A DNA stretch of 64,000 nucleotides from Microbacterium sp. No. 7 (GCF_001314225.1 NZ_CP012697.1:3162001-3226000); one strand, 5' to 3'; shown: positions 30,148 through 42,820, counted from the first letter of the stretch. Notes: a model not told the origin generated them from the sequence alone. Program-made: numbers and translations.

Positions 30148-32874
30148 TCAGCCCGGCAGCCGGATGCGGCGCACCCGCGTCGCCCCGGTGCGGTGCAGCC
30201 AGGCGCGCCGCGCACCGGCCACGACGAGCGGCGGCAGGTCGCGTGAGCCCGTGATCGCCCGGTGCTCGGCGGCGCACGCGGCGTCGACGACCAGGTCGCC
30301 CTCGGCCCGCGCCCGCGACAGCAGCCGCCACTGGCCGAGCCACTCCTCCGGGCTCCCGTAGAGCACGACGCCGTCCGCGACGTCGGCGTCCGGCGCGTCC
30401 ACGCGCCGCGCGACCACGCCGGCCGCCCGCCAGTCGTCCACGACGCGCTCCGTCGCCGGCCCGCGCGGCGCGACGAGCGCGACGGGCCGTCGCCCCGGCC
30501 GCCACGGCGCCGGCTCGGCGGGCGGCACGGGGTCTTCTGCGGGCGCCGTCTCGGCGACCTGCACGAGACGCCCCCGCACGAAGCCGCGTCCCGGTGGCAG
30601 GTGCGCGTCGTGCGCGTCGCCGGCGCCGCCGGCCGCGACGTGGTCGGCGCGCGTCGCCTGGGCCAGGATCAGCCGCTCGGAGAACAGGTCGCACACGCGC
30701 GCGAGCGCGCCGCCCGTGCGCACGCACGAGAGGACGATGCGGATGCCGCGACCGCGCGCCTCGCGCACGCACCGCATCAGGTGCTCGGCGGCGTGGGCCG
30801 CGTGCTCGGCGTCCATGCGCGCGAGCACCGCGTCGGCGTCGTCGAAGACGACCACCGTGCCGGGCGGCACGTGCTCGAGCCCGACGATCGCGTCCCACGC
30901 GGCCTCGACGTCGGCCGGGATCCACAGGGCCGACGACGCCTGCCGCGCGATCGTGCGCAGCGCCTCCGTCTTGCCGCTCGCCGATCGTCCGGCCACGAGC
31001 AGCCCGGAGGCCTCGTCGGCGAGCTCCCACGGCCGCTGGCGCTGATGCTCGGGCTCGTCGATCAGCCCCACGACGATCGCCCCGGCACGCGCGACGGCCG
31101 CTAGGGGCAGCCGCTCGGGGAGCGGCGGCAGCCACGGGCGGTGCGCCCGCTCCCCCGGGTGACGGGCGGCCGCCCGGGCGATCACGTCCGCCGTGCAGCG
31201 CGGCACGCGCACGGCACGCGGCGCCGCGTCGGCGGTGCGCCGCACGAGCGCGACGCCCCGCGCCTCGGGCCGGCCCGAGAGCTGCGCGGCGGCGTCGGTG
31301 CCGAGCACGGCGCGCGAGTCGGAGGCGTCGGTCACGCGCAGGCCGATGCGCAGCGGCGCGTTCGCGAGCACCGCGTCGCGGAACGCGCCCGCGGCGCGCT
31401 GCGACGCCAGCACGAGGTGCATGCCGAGGGCCCGCCCGCGCGCCGCGATGTCGCCGAACAGCTCGTGCAGCCGCGGATGGGCGGAGGTCAGCGCCGCGTA
31501 CTCGTCGACGACGACGACCAGGCGCGGCAGCGCGTCGCCGGCCTCGTCGACGTCACGGGCGCCGACGTCGGCCAGCACGCGCTCGCGGCGGCGCACCTCG
31601 CTGCGCAGGCTCTCGACGGCCCGCAGGGCCTCGGCCTCGTCGAGGTCGGTGAGCACGCCCGTCACGTGCGGCAGCCTCTCCAGGCGGTCGAAGGTGCGCC
31701 CGCCCTTGAAGTCGACGAGCAGGAACGCGACGCGCTCGGGGCCGTAGCGATGGCACAGCCCCACGATCCAGGTGGTGAGCAGCTCGCTCTTGCCGGATCC
31801 CGTCACGCCCACCACGACCGCGTGCGGCCCGTCGCCGACGAGGTCGATCTCGAAGGCCGCCTCGCCGCTCACTCCGAGCGGGGCGCGCAGCCCGCCCGCA
31901 CCGGTCGCGTCGCCGGCGTCGAGCAGCTCGCCCAGGTCGGCCGCCCTGCCACCGCGCTGCCCCAGCGACGCCGCCGCCCTCGCCGCGAGGCGCCGGGCGA
32001 TCGCGGCGGCCTGCTCGGCGGACAGCGCCTCGGTCCGCACGGCGCGCGACGCCCCCGCGTGGTCGAGGCGGGCGGTCAGGTCGCCCTCGACCGTCAGCAC
32101 GGCGGCGCAGCCCGGGGGCGGCGGCGTGCCCGGCTCGACGCGCACGATCACGGCATCCGCGTCGGCGGGCAGCGGCCGGCCGCCCTCGCCGCAGTGCAGC
32201 ACGAGCCCCTCCGTCGCGGCCGCGTGCGGCAGCCCCTCGACGGGCGCGCCCTCCTCCCCGATCCGCAGCGCGCCGGGCGGCAGGGCGAGGCACGCCTGCA
32301 GCGCGAGCGCCCGCGCGACGGCGGCGGCGGGCAGCGGCGGTCCCGTCACCGCGATCCCCGCGGTCAGCGGCACGAGCACCGGCACGTCGCTCACCGCGCC
32401 CGCCTCCGCGCACAGCCGGCGCGACGGCTCGTCGCCGGCCTCGCCTTCGATCCGCACGGCGCTGGGCGCGGCGCCCAGGCCGACCGTCAGCGCGTCGGCG
32501 CGGCCCGGCACGACCCGCCAGATCTCGCTCTCGTCGGCGAGGTAGCCGGCCACGTCGGGATGCCGCGCCCGCCGCTGCTCGCGCTCCGCCGCGTGCCGGG
32601 CCGCCACGGCGGCGCGCAGCCGCTCGAGCTCGCGACGGCCCTCGGCGTCCGTGCGCCGGCGTGCGCGCCGGGCGCCCCGCCGGCCGTCGAGGAAGGAGGC
32701 GACCGCGAGCAGCGGGCCGAGGGCGGCGAACCACAGCGCGAACGTCGAGCCGGTCACGAGCCACAGCACGAGCGCGCCCGCGACGGGCACGACGGCGGTC
32801 AGCAGCGGCAGCGGACCGCGCGCGGGCGGCGCGGGCCGGGCGGGCAGGCGAAGCGGCTCGTCGAGCGATGTCAT
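30148..32874 (-). CDS. FtsK/SpoIIIE-type ATPase resembling EccC of type VII secretion
   Basis: The 908-residue protein has two N-terminal transmembrane helices (about 22-62), an FHA/EccC-like linker, a complete FtsK/SpoIIIE ATPase with Walker A GVTGSGKS (356-363), LLVDFKGGRTF and Walker B VVVVDEYA (about 453-460), then a second degenerate ATPase with GRSASGKT (629-636) and VVFDDADA. EccC proteins power export of WXG100 substrates; classical ones have three ATPase domains. No WXG100, EccB, EccD or EccE gene is seen nearby, so the system is reduced, scattered, or serves another translocation task. A PP2C gene lies directly upstream on the same strand. Confidence 0.82.
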   Translation of the reverse strand: MTSLDEPLRLPARPAPPARGPLPLLTAVVPVAGALVLWLVTGSTFALWFAALGPLLAVASFLDGRRGARRARRRTDAEGRRELERLRAAVAARHAAEREQRRARHPDVAGYLADESEIWRVVPGRADALTVGLGAAPSAVRIEGEAGDEPSRRLCAEAGAVSDVPVLVPLTAGIAVTGPPLPAAAVARALALQACLALPPGALRIGEEGAPVEGLPHAAATEGLVLHCGEGGRPLPADADAVIVRVEPGTPPPPGCAAVLTVEGDLTARLDHAGASRAVRTEALSAEQAAAIARRLAARAAASLGQRGGRAADLGELLDAGDATGAGGLRAPLGVSGEAAFEIDLVGDGPHAVVVGVTGSGKSELLTTWIVGLCHRYGPERVAFLLVDFKGGRTFDRLERLPHVTGVLTDLDEAEALRAVESLRSEVRRRERVLADVGARDVDEAGDALPRLVVVVDEYAALTSAHPRLHELFGDIAARGRALGMHLVLASQRAAGAFRDAVLANAPLRIGLRVTDASDSRAVLGTDAAAQLSGRPEARGVALVRRTADAAPRAVRVPRCTADVIARAAARHPGERAHRPWLPPLPERLPLAAVARAGAIVVGLIDEPEHQRQRPWELADEASGLLVAGRSASGKTEALRTIARQASSALWIPADVEAAWDAIVGLEHVPPGTVVVFDDADAVLARMDAEHAAHAAEHLMRCVREARGRGIRIVLSCVRTGGALARVCDLFSERLILAQATRADHVAAGGAGDAHDAHLPPGRGFVRGRLVQVAETAPAEDPVPPAEPAPWRPGRRPVALVAPRGPATERVVDDWRAAGVVARRVDAPDADVADGVVLYGSPEEWLGQWRLLSRARAEGDLVVDAACAAEHRAITGSRDLPPLVVAGARRAWLHRTGATRVRRIRLPG

Positions 32875-32941
32875 GCCCGCCAGTCAACGCGACCGGCGTG
32901 GCGCCCGAGGGCCGGATCGGACGATCCGTGGAGAGATCCGC

Positions 32942-33730
32942 TCAGTCGGCCGCTGGGGACGAGGAGTCGCGCGCGACGTTGACGACGATGATCGTGATGT
33001 TGTCGCGGCCGCCGTTCTCCAGCGCCGCGGCAAGCATCGCGTCGACCGCCTCGCCGGGATCGGCGTTCTCGATGAGGAAGTGCAGGATGCCGTAGTCGGT
33101 GAGCTCCTTCGTGAGCCCGTCGCTGCACACCACGAAGCGGTCGCCGTCGATGACCTCCAGGCGCACGTAGTCGGGCGTCACGCCCTCGCTCGGCCCGATC
33201 GCTCGGGTGATGACGTTGCTGTAGGGGTGGCTCTCGGCTTCTTCGGGACTCAGCTGGCCCGACGCGATGAGCCCCTGCACGACGGAGTGGTCGGTCGTGA
33301 CCTGCGCGAGGCCGCCGTCGCGGCAGAGGTACACGCGGGAGTCCCCGACGTTGAGGGTGACCCAGGTGGGCTCCTCCGTCGCGGTGTCGAGGTACACGCC
33401 CGTCACGGTCGTGCCGGTGCCCTCGTCGATCTCCTCGGCGCGCGCCGCGATGTCCTGCACCGCCTTGCCCAGGGCCTTCTCGATCGCCCGCGGGCTGACC
33501 TGGCCCTTCTCGGCGAGGGCCTGCAGCCGCGACACCGTGCGCGAGCTCGCGATCTCGCCGCCGAGGTGCCCGCCCATGCCGTCGGCCACGACGAAGAGCG
33601 GGAACTCCGCGAGGACCGCGTCCTGGTTCGTGTCGCGCCGGTGCCCCTGGTGGGTGACCTCCGCCCAGTCCAGACGGAGCTCGCCGTCGGCGAGAGGCAC
33701 GGTGCGCGACAGTGTTCTCGCTCCGCTCAC
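32942..33730 (-). CDS. PP2C-family serine/threonine protein phosphatase
   Basis: The 262-residue protein has the PP2C metal-binding motifs: RRDTNQDAVL (Asp near the N-terminus), VADGMGGHLGGEIAS, NVGDSRVYL, VVCSDGLT and GGRDNITIIVV. It removes phosphate from Ser/Thr with two Mn/Mg ions and is probably soluble. I placed the start at the GTG at 33730 because AGAGGA precedes it; a GTG at 33766 would add 12 residues without a ribosome-binding site. It lies 67 bases upstream of the EccC-like gene on the same strand, so it may regulate that machinery; no kinase is encoded here. Confidence 0.87.
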   Translation of the reverse strand: MSGARTLSRTVPLADGELRLDWAEVTHQGHRRDTNQDAVLAEFPLFVVADGMGGHLGGEIASSRTVSRLQALAEKGQVSPRAIEKALGKAVQDIAARAEEIDEGTGTTVTGVYLDTATEEPTWVTLNVGDSRVYLCRDGGLAQVTTDHSVVQGLIASGQLSPEEAESHPYSNVITRAIGPSEGVTPDYVRLEVIDGDRFVVCSDGLTKELTDYGILHFLIENADPGEAVDAMLAAALENGGRDNITIIVVNVARDSSSPAAD

Positions 33731-33942
33731 GGCATCCTCTCGGTACGACTCCGCTGATGGGTTCACAGCGTTCGTTCAGTCTAGAGCACGGTCTGCGAGC
33801 ACTCCGGCGCCATACGACCTGATCGGCGCACCATTGCATGCACAGACGACGCCACAGTACCGTGATGCTGTGTGTGCGCCAACTCGTGCAGCACTCGCAC
33901 CCCGCGATCCCCCGATGCACACGCTCGAAGGAGACGAGAACC

Positions 33943-34461
33943 ATGAGCGATCCCAACGCTGCCCAGCCCGGCGACATCACCCCGCCGCCCGCTCCGGGCC
34001 ACACCCCTCCGCCCGCCCCGGGCGCCACCCCGCCGCCGCAGGGATACGCCCCGCCGCCCGCTCCCGGCGCGGCCCCGCAGGGCTATGCGGCGGCGCCCGC
34101 CGCCGGCGCGCCGCTGGCGCCCGCGTCCGACCAGCAGGCCGCGATGTGGGCGCACATCGGCGGCATCGTCGGCTTCCTGCCGTCGCTCATCATCTGGCTG
34201 CTGCTGAAGGACCGCGGCCCGCGCACCGCCGTCGAGGCCAAGGAGGCCCTCAACTGGCAGATCACCTTCACGATCGTCTACGTCGTGCTGTGGATCGTCA
34301 CGACGATCCTCAGCTCGATCGTCTGGGTGCTCGGCCTGTTCCTGTGGCTGCTCCCGCTCGCCTGGTGGGTGCTCAACGTGGTGTGGTCGATCATGGGCGG
34401 CATGCGCGTGAACGCCGGCGGCGGCTACCAGTACCCGATCAACTTCCGCTTCATCAAGTAG
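33943..34461 (+). CDS. DUF4870-type membrane protein with Pro-rich N-terminus
   Basis: The 172-residue protein begins with about 65 residues rich in Pro, Gly and Ala (repeats of PPPAPG and QGY) and then has three hydrophobic helices: MWAHIGGIVGFLPSLIIWLLL, the FTIVYVVLWIVTTILSSIVWVLG segment and a last helix before GGYQYPINFRFIK. This is the DUF4870 pattern. The function is unknown. The ATG at 33943 follows AAGGAGACGAGAACC, a strong ribosome-binding site, and removes an unlikely upstream extension. It diverges from the PP2C gene. Confidence 0.8.
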   Translation: MSDPNAAQPGDITPPPAPGHTPPPAPGATPPPQGYAPPPAPGAAPQGYAAAPAAGAPLAPASDQQAAMWAHIGGIVGFLPSLIIWLLLKDRGPRTAVEAKEALNWQITFTIVYVVLWIVTTILSSIVWVLGLFLWLLPLAWWVLNVVWSIMGGMRVNAGGGYQYPINFRFIK

Positions 34462-34480
34462 CCCGCCGGACCGTGGCGGC

Positions 34481-35236
34481 TCACACGACGAGCTCGACCT
34501 CGCCGGGTGAGCCGCCGCGCATCGTCCAGCCGTTCGCCGCCGCCCACGCGCACAGGCCCGGCAGCGTCGTGGCGCGAGGACGCGTCAGCGCGAGGGCGCG
34601 CACGAGCTCCCCCTTGGCGCGCTTGTTGAAGTGGTTGAGCGCGCGGGTCGCCCCGTCGGGCCCCTCGCTCACGACGCGCACGTAGGCGCCGCGCATCCCG
34701 TCCGGCACGGGACCGAGCGCGGCATAGGCCTCCGAGCGCAGGTCGAGCACGAACGTCGGCGCCGCCTCGCGCAGCGCCGACGTCACGGCGGGCGCCCACA
34801 CGCGGCGCAGCGGCGGCAGTCCGGGCAGCGAGGTGCCCGCGGCGAGACGATACGACGGGATGCCGTCGAGCGCGCCGACGGGCCCGAACGGCGCCGAGTG
34901 GATCAGCACGTGGCGCGCGAGCCAGGCGCGCGCCGGCGCCGGCAGGGTCGCGGCATCCAGCGCGTCGTAGAGCACGCCCGTGTAGCGGTCGATCGCCGGC
35001 ATCGTGGCGGCACCGCGCAGTCGCGCGTTGTCGGCGATGTCGCCGCGCTGCCGCACCGACAGCTTGAGCACGCGCGCGGCCTCGTTCTCATCGGCGCTGA
35101 GGGCGACGAGCGCGTCGACCACGCGCTCGCGCGGCTCGTGCAGCGACGCGGCGAGGGCCAGCGCGCCGAGGTCGAGCGGACGCCCGGCTCCGCCGGCGCG
35201 CTTGGTCTCCGACGGCGGCAGCAGGACCGTCAGCAT
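34481..35236 (-). CDS. yaaA: Peroxide stress protein YaaA (UPF0246)
   Basis: The 251-residue protein begins MLTVLLPPSETKRAGG, the characteristic YaaA N-terminus. Further family signatures are RYTGVLYDALD, FGPVGALDGIPSYRL, DLRSEAYAALGP and HFNKRAKGELVRAL. YaaA lowers free intracellular iron and limits Fenton damage during peroxide stress in E. coli; its fold is DNA-binding-like. The ATG at 35236 is preceded by GGGAGG. It lies just beyond the atp operon terminator on the same strand. Confidence 0.88.
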   Translation of the reverse strand: MLTVLLPPSETKRAGGAGRPLDLGALALAASLHEPRERVVDALVALSADENEAARVLKLSVRQRGDIADNARLRGAATMPAIDRYTGVLYDALDAATLPAPARAWLARHVLIHSAPFGPVGALDGIPSYRLAAGTSLPGLPPLRRVWAPAVTSALREAAPTFVLDLRSEAYAALGPVPDGMRGAYVRVVSEGPDGATRALNHFNKRAKGELVRALALTRPRATTLPGLCAWAAANGWTMRGGSPGEVELVV

Positions 35237-35272
35237 GCGGGCCTCCCGGTGGATGAGACGACGTGCGGAGAC

Positions 35273-35307
35273 GACGATGCCGCCCGGGATCACCGGGCGG
35301 CATCGTC
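35273..35307 (-). terminator. Terminator hairpin of the atp operon
   Basis: Perfect 15-base arms (35273-35287 and 35293-35307) with a 5-base loop begin 10 bases beyond the atpC stop. There is no T tract. Confidence 0.65.
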
Positions 35308-35316
35308 AAGAGACGT

Positions 35317-35577
35317 TCAGGACGTGAGTGCGGCGTGGCCCGCCACGATGGTCAGCACGTTGCTCTCCATCGACAGGAAGCCGTCCTGCGCCGTCGCGAC
35401 GACCTTGCTGCCGTCGGGCTGCGTGATGCGCACCTCGCCCTCGGCGAGGATCGCGAGGACGGGCTCGTGACCGGTCATGAAACCGATCTCGCCCTCGACG
35501 GTCTTGGCCACGACGAGCGAGGCCTCGCCGTTCCAGACCTCCTCCTCGGCGGAGACGAGGGTGACCGAGAGAGCCAT
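35317..35577 (-). CDS. atpC: ATP synthase epsilon subunit
   Basis: The 86-residue protein is the beta-sandwich domain of the F1 epsilon subunit (VSAEEEVWNGEA, KTVEGEIGFMTGHEPVLAIL, VATAQDGFLSMESNVLTIVAG). The C-terminal helical hairpin that inhibits ATP hydrolysis in many bacteria is absent, as in a number of actinobacteria with short epsilon subunits. It is the last gene of the atp operon, with its ATG one base beyond the atpD stop, so they are translationally coupled. Confidence 0.95.
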   Translation of the reverse strand: MALSVTLVSAEEEVWNGEASLVVAKTVEGEIGFMTGHEPVLAILAEGEVRITQPDGSKVVATAQDGFLSMESNVLTIVAGHAALTS

Positions 35578-35578
35578 G

Positions 35579-37051
<1,473 letters not shown>

Positions 37052-37954
37052 TTACTTGCCCGACGCCAGGGCGTCGGCGCCGCCGACGATCTCGGCGATC
37101 TGCTGCGTGATCTCTGCCTGGCGCGCGTTGTTGCGCAGGCGGGTGTAATCGGTGATGAGCTTGTCGGCGTTGTCGCTGGCCGACTTCATGGCCTTCTGCG
37201 TCGCGGCGTGCTTCGCGGCCGACGACTGCAGCAGCGCGTTGAACACGCGGCTCTGCACGTAGACCGGCAGCAGCGCGTCGAGCACGACCTCGGCGCTCGG
37301 CTCGAACTCGTACAGCGGATACACCGTCGCCGAGTGCTCATCGGCCTCCGAGGCCTCGACGACCTCGAGCGGCAGCAGGCGCACGGTCTCGGGCGTCTGC
37401 GTCATCATGCTGACGAAGCGGTTGTACACGAGGTGGATCTCGTCGACGCCGCCGTCCTCTCCCCCGCGGTCGTAGGACGCCAGCACGGCGCTGGCGATCT
37501 GCTCGGCGGTCTCGAAGCTCGGGGTGTCGGTGTCGCCGATCCACTCGCCGGCCGCCTGCATGCGGCGGAACTGGAAGTAGCCCACCGCCTTGCGGCCGAC
37601 GAGGTAGAACTCCACTTCCTTGCCCTGCGAGCGCAGCAGCTCGGCGAGCTCGAGTCCCTCGCGCATGATCTGCGAGTTGAACGCGCCCGCGAGGCCGCGG
37701 TCGGAAGCGAAGATGACGACGGCCGAACGACGGATGTCCTCGCGCTCGGTGGTCAGCGGATGCTGCACGTTCGAGTGCGTCGCGACGGCCGACACGGCGC
37801 GCGTCACGGCACGCGCGAAGGGAGTGGACGCGCGCACGCGTCCCATCGCCTTCTGGATGCGCGAGGCCGCGATGAGCTCCATCGCCTTGGTGATCTTCTT
37901 GGTGGTCTGGGCAGAAGAGATCTTCTGCTTGTATTCCCGCAGTTGTGCGCCCAT
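37052..37954 (-). CDS. atpG: ATP synthase gamma subunit
   Basis: The 300-residue central stalk subunit begins [32 protein letters not shown], the conserved N-terminal coiled-coil helix. The C-terminal helix ends with [24 protein letters not shown]. It rotates inside the alpha3beta3 ring and couples proton flow to catalysis. The middle carries an actinobacterial insertion with DRGGEDGG near residue 175. Confidence 0.97.
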   Translation of the reverse strand: MGAQLREYKQKISSAQTTKKITKAMELIAASRIQKAMGRVRASTPFARAVTRAVSAVATHSNVQHPLTTEREDIRRSAVVIFASDRGLAGAFNSQIMREGLELAELLRSQGKEVEFYLVGRKAVGYFQFRRMQAAGEWIGDTDTPSFETAEQIASAVLASYDRGGEDGGVDEIHLVYNRFVSMMTQTPETVRLLPLEVVEASEADEHSATVYPLYEFEPSAEVVLDALLPVYVQSRVFNALLQSSAAKHAATQKAMKSASDNADKLITDYTRLRNNARQAEITQQIAEIVGGADALASGK

Positions 37955-37976
37955 GGGACTGTTCTCCTAGAAACGC

Positions 37977-39617
37977 TCAGCCGCGACGGCCCTTGACGAT
38001 CTTCTCCTGGTTCACGTCTTCGGCGTGTGCAGCAGCGACCTCTTCGTGACCGGGCTTGTTGATCGACTGGCCCTTGCCGCCCTGGAACTCCAGCACGAAC
38101 TGGTCGACGGCCTTCTCGAGGGCGGCCTCGGTGTCGTCGTCGAGCACGTTCGTGTCGCGCAGGGTGGTGAGGATCGAGGTGTTGCGACGCAGGTAGTCGA
38201 GGAGCTCGCGCTCGAAGCGCAGCACGTCCTCGACCTCGACGGTGTCGAGCTTGCCCTTGGTGCCGGCCCAGATCGAGACGACCTGCTCCTCCACCGGGTA
38301 CGGCGAGTACTGCGGCTGCTTGAGCAGCTCGGTCAGGCGCGCGCCACGGGCGAGCTGACGACGCGACGCGGCGTCGAGGTCCGACGCGAACATCGCGAAC
38401 GCCTCGAGCGAGCGGTACTGCGCGAGCTCGAGCTTGAGCGTGCCGGAGACCTTCTTGATCGACTTGACCTGGGCGTCGCCGCCCACGCGCGAGACCGAGA
38501 TGCCCACGTCGACAGCGGGGCGCTGGTTGGCGTTGAACAGGTCGGACTGCAGGAAGATCTGGCCGTCGGTGATCGAGATCACGTTGGTCGGGATGTAGGC
38601 CGACACGTCGTTGGCCTTCGTCTCGATGATCGGCAGACCCGTCATCGAACCGGCGCCGAGGTCGTCCGACAGCTTCGCGCAGCGCTCGAGCAGACGCGAG
38701 TGCAGGTAGAAGACGTCGCCCGGGTAGGCCTCGCGGCCCGGCGGGCGGCGCAGCAGCAGCGACACGGCGCGGTAGGCCTCGGCCTGCTTCGACAGGTCGT
38801 CGAAGATGATGAGCACGTGCTTGCCCTCGTACATCCAGTGCTGGCCGATGGCCGAGCCGGTGTAGGGGGCGAGGTACTTGAAGCCCGCGGGGTCGGATGC
38901 CGGAGCGGCGACGATCGTCGTGTACTCCAGCGCGCCGGCGTCTTCGAGCGCGCCCTTCACCGAGGCGATGGTCGAGCCCTTCTGACCGATCGCGACGTAG
39001 ATGCAGCGCACCTGCTTGTTCGGGTCGCCCGAGAGCCAGTTCTCGCGCTGGTTGATGATCGTGTCGATCGCGATCGCGGTCTTGCCGGTCTGGCGGTCGC
39101 CGATGATGAGCTGACGCTGACCGCGGCCGACGGGGATCATGGCGTCGATCGCCTTGATGCCGGTCTGCATGGGCTCGTGCACGCTCTTGCGCTGCATGAC
39201 GCCGGGCGCCTGCAGCTCGAGGGCGCGGCGGCCGACCGTCGCGATCTCGCCGAGACCGTCGATCGGGTTGCCGAGCGGGTCGACGACGCGGCCGAGGTAG
39301 CCGTCGCCCACGGCCACCGACAGCACCTCGCCGGTGCGGGTGACCTTCTGACCGGCCTCGATACCGGAGAAGTCACCGAGGATGACCACACCGATCTCGT
39401 GCTCGTCGAGGTTGAGGGCGAGGCCCTCGACGCCGTTGTCGAAACGCACGAGCTCGTTTGCCATGACGCCGGGCAGTCCCTCGACGTGGGCGATGCCGTC
39501 CGCGGCGTCGAGGACGGTGCCGACCTCGGTGGCCGCGGCTGCGGTGGGCTCGTAGGCTGCGACGAAGTCTTTCAGCGCGTCACGGATGACGTCGGGGCTG
39601 ATGGACAGTTCTGCCAT
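37977..39617 (-). CDS. atpA: ATP synthase alpha subunit
   Basis: The 546-residue non-catalytic F1 subunit has the P-loop GDRQTGKT (173-180), the [13 protein letters not shown]-terminal strand and [14 protein letters not shown]. The C-terminal about 35 residues extend past the usual end with a charged tail. It lies 22 bases upstream of atpG and 73 bases downstream of atpH in the operon. Confidence 0.98.
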   Translation of the reverse strand: MAELSISPDVIRDALKDFVAAYEPTAAAATEVGTVLDAADGIAHVEGLPGVMANELVRFDNGVEGLALNLDEHEIGVVILGDFSGIEAGQKVTRTGEVLSVAVGDGYLGRVVDPLGNPIDGLGEIATVGRRALELQAPGVMQRKSVHEPMQTGIKAIDAMIPVGRGQRQLIIGDRQTGKTAIAIDTIINQRENWLSGDPNKQVRCIYVAIGQKGSTIASVKGALEDAGALEYTTIVAAPASDPAGFKYLAPYTGSAIGQHWMYEGKHVLIIFDDLSKQAEAYRAVSLLLRRPPGREAYPGDVFYLHSRLLERCAKLSDDLGAGSMTGLPIIETKANDVSAYIPTNVISITDGQIFLQSDLFNANQRPAVDVGISVSRVGGDAQVKSIKKVSGTLKLELAQYRSLEAFAMFASDLDAASRRQLARGARLTELLKQPQYSPYPVEEQVVSIWAGTKGKLDTVEVEDVLRFERELLDYLRRNTSILTTLRDTNVLDDDTEAALEKAVDQFVLEFQGGKGQSINKPGHEEVAAAHAEDVNQEKIVKGRRG

Positions 39618-39690
39618 GGTCTTCCTTCTTGTGCAATGTCAGGTGGAGGGCCGGGACCCGCCGTGTCCGCTCCCGGTGGAGCGGGAAGTC

Positions 39691-40479
39691 TTAACCCGCC
39701 AGTCGCTGTCGCAACTCGTGCAGGCGGGCGGATACGGTCGCATCGATGACATCGTCGCCGATCTCGACACGCAGGCCGCCGACGACCGAGGGGTCGACGA
39801 CGACGTTGACGGCGACCTGAGCCCCGTAACGGGCGCCCAGCGACGACCGCAGCCGATCGAGCTGAGCATCGCCGAGGGGGGATGCCGCATAGACGGTCGC
39901 GACGGTGCGCCCCCGCTGCTCCGCGACGATGCGCAGGGCACGGGAGAGCAGCGATCGCACGCGGCGATCGCGGGGCTGCTGCACGAGCGACGACACGATC
40001 AGCGTCGTCGCGGCGCTCGCGCGCCCGCTCAGCAGGGTCTCGATCAGACGGCCCTTCGCGGCGTCGTCGCCGAGGCGACTGCCGAGCGCGAGCTCGAGCT
40101 GCGGGTTGGCCGCGACGACACGGGCCACCTGGAACAGCTCGCCCTCGACGTCGGCCGCGCCGTCGGCGCGCGAGGCGGCGCGCACGGCGAGCTCCTCGAC
40201 GCCGGCGACCAGGTCGGCCGGAGCCGACCAGCGCTGGCCGATCGCCGCGAGCAGCACGGCGCGGGTCGTGTCGCCGAACCCGGCGAACACGCTCGACACC
40301 ACGCGCTGACGCGCCTCGGGCGTCGCCGACGCGTCGGTCAGCGCGCTCGTGAGCTGCGGCGAGTCGCCCAGCACGCGGGCGGCCGCGAACAGCTCACGCG
40401 CGACCGTCAGGTCGGCGACGGAGGCCGCGTCGAGCGCCGCCGTGGTCGCCGCCAGAGCCTGTGTCGTGGCGCTGCCCAT
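39691..40479 (-). CDS. atpH: ATP synthase delta subunit
   Basis: The 262-residue protein is longer than the 170-180 residues usual outside actinobacteria. The N-terminal helical domain is followed by the C-terminal OSCP/delta region with GRTVATVYAASPLGDAQLDRLRSSL and VDPSVVGGLRVEIGDDVIDATVSARLHELRQRL. It joins the F1 head to the peripheral stalk. Its ATG overlaps the atpF stop by one base. Confidence 0.95.
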   Translation of the reverse strand: MGSATTQALAATTAALDAASVADLTVARELFAAARVLGDSPQLTSALTDASATPEARQRVVSSVFAGFGDTTRAVLLAAIGQRWSAPADLVAGVEELAVRAASRADGAADVEGELFQVARVVAANPQLELALGSRLGDDAAKGRLIETLLSGRASAATTLIVSSLVQQPRDRRVRSLLSRALRIVAEQRGRTVATVYAASPLGDAQLDRLRSSLGARYGAQVAVNVVVDPSVVGGLRVEIGDDVIDATVSARLHELRQRLAG

Positions 40480-41042
40480 CAGGAACCCTGCACCTGTCGG
40501 GCGTCGGACGCCTCGAGGTCGGCCAGGAAGCGGTCGACGACCGCCTTGGCCTTCTGGTCGTCGCTCAGCGTCTCGCCGATGACACCGCCGGCGAGGTCGA
40601 GGGCCAGCGTGCCGACCTCGCTGCGCAGCGAGACGAGCGCCGACTGGCGCTCCGCCTCGATCTGCGTGTGCGCGGTGGCGGTCAGGCGAGCGGCCTCGGC
40701 CGCAGCCGTCTCCTTCGCCTCGGCGACGATCTTCTTGCCGTCCTCACGGGCGGCGTCGCGGATCTCACCGGCCTCCTTGCGGGCGTCGGCGAGCTGTGCG
40801 GTGTACTCCTGGAGCGCCGCTTCGGCCTTGCGCTGTGCCTCGTCAGCCTTGGCGATGTTGCCCTCGATGGCCTCCGCGCGCTTGTCGAGGAGGACGTAGA
40901 GCTTGGGAAGGGCGACCTTCCACACCACGATGAGGATGACGACGAAGCAGACCGCCGACCAGATGATGTCGTACCACGCGGGGATGAGCGGGTTGTGGTC
41001 CGCTCCCTCCTCCGCCGCGTACGTGACAAGAGCGTTCAGCAT
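40479..41042 (-). CDS. atpF: ATP synthase b subunit
   Basis: The 187-residue protein has one N-terminal transmembrane helix (WYDIIWSAVCFVVILIVVWKVALP, about 23-46) and a long charged coiled coil rich in Ala, Glu and Lys. This is the peripheral stalk that holds F1 against rotation. It lies between atpE and atpH in the conserved order. Confidence 0.96.
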   Translation of the reverse strand: MLNALVTYAAEEGADHNPLIPAWYDIIWSAVCFVVILIVVWKVALPKLYVLLDKRAEAIEGNIAKADEAQRKAEAALQEYTAQLADARKEAGEIRDAAREDGKKIVAEAKETAAAEAARLTATAHTQIEAERQSALVSLRSEVGTLALDLAGGVIGETLSDDQKAKAVVDRFLADLEASDARQVQGS

Positions 41043-41071
41043 CCTGTCTCCTTATGACTGGTGGCGAGCGA

Positions 41072-42137
<1,066 letters not shown>

Positions 42138-42263
42138 TGTCGCAGCTACGGTGTTCAGCGCTGACTCCAGCTTCGGGGCACCGATGAGAATCCGGTGCTC
42201 GACGGTCGTTGAGCGTCCGCCCGCAGATGGTCCACGAGAACCGGCGGGCTCATGAAGACTCTA

Positions 42264-42797
42264 TCATTCCTGAGAGGTCGCTCCGTCCCCGCTGTGAGGT
42301 CGGGGAGTGCCGGACGGGCCCGCCGCGCCGCGCTCCGCCTCGTCCACGTCGGCGGCGGTCGGCAGCGAGACGTCGCTGACGTTGGGCAGCCGCATCCGGG
42401 TCATCACGACGACGTCGATGACGAGCGAGAGCAGCACGCTCAGGATGAGCGCGACCGCGAAGACGCCCGGCTGCAGCCACGGCTGGTCGCGCAGCACGAA
42501 CAGCGCGACGATGAACAGCACGAACTTGACGATCCAGCCGCCCATGACGGCGCCGAAGAAGATGGGCGTGAACAGCGGATCGCCGTACCAGCGATTGGCG
42601 ATGACGATGCTCGCGCCCGTCATCCCCAGGAAGACGGCGGCGAGCACGATCGCGACCAGGGCGCTCCAGACGCCGGGCCAGCCCGCGACCAGGTAGCCGA
42701 CGACGGCGCCCGCGACCGCGAGCACCGCCGACCCGAGCGCGGTCCACCGCAGCGTCGTGCGCAAGACGTGGGTACTGGCGGGCTGCGACCTGTTCAT
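42264..42797 (-). CDS. AtpI-like membrane protein upstream of atpB
   Basis: The 177-residue protein has four predicted transmembrane helices: TALGSAVLAVAGAVVGYLVAG, WSALVAIVLAAVFLGMTGA, the FGAVMGGWIVKFVLFIVALFVL segment, and FAVALILSVLLSLVIDVVVM. An acidic, proline-rich tail follows. The position directly in front of atpB and the topology match AtpI (ATP synthase protein I), which helps c-ring assembly or metal supply; sequence similarity is weak, as is usual for AtpI. The ATG at 42797 is preceded by GGAGACCCG. Confidence 0.72.
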   Translation of the reverse strand: MNRSQPASTHVLRTTLRWTALGSAVLAVAGAVVGYLVAGWPGVWSALVAIVLAAVFLGMTGASIVIANRWYGDPLFTPIFFGAVMGGWIVKFVLFIVALFVLRDQPWLQPGVFAVALILSVLLSLVIDVVVMTRMRLPNVSDVSLPTAADVDEAERGAAGPSGTPRPHSGDGATSQE

Positions 42798-42820
42798 CGG
42801 GTCTCCATTCACGGTGCGGT

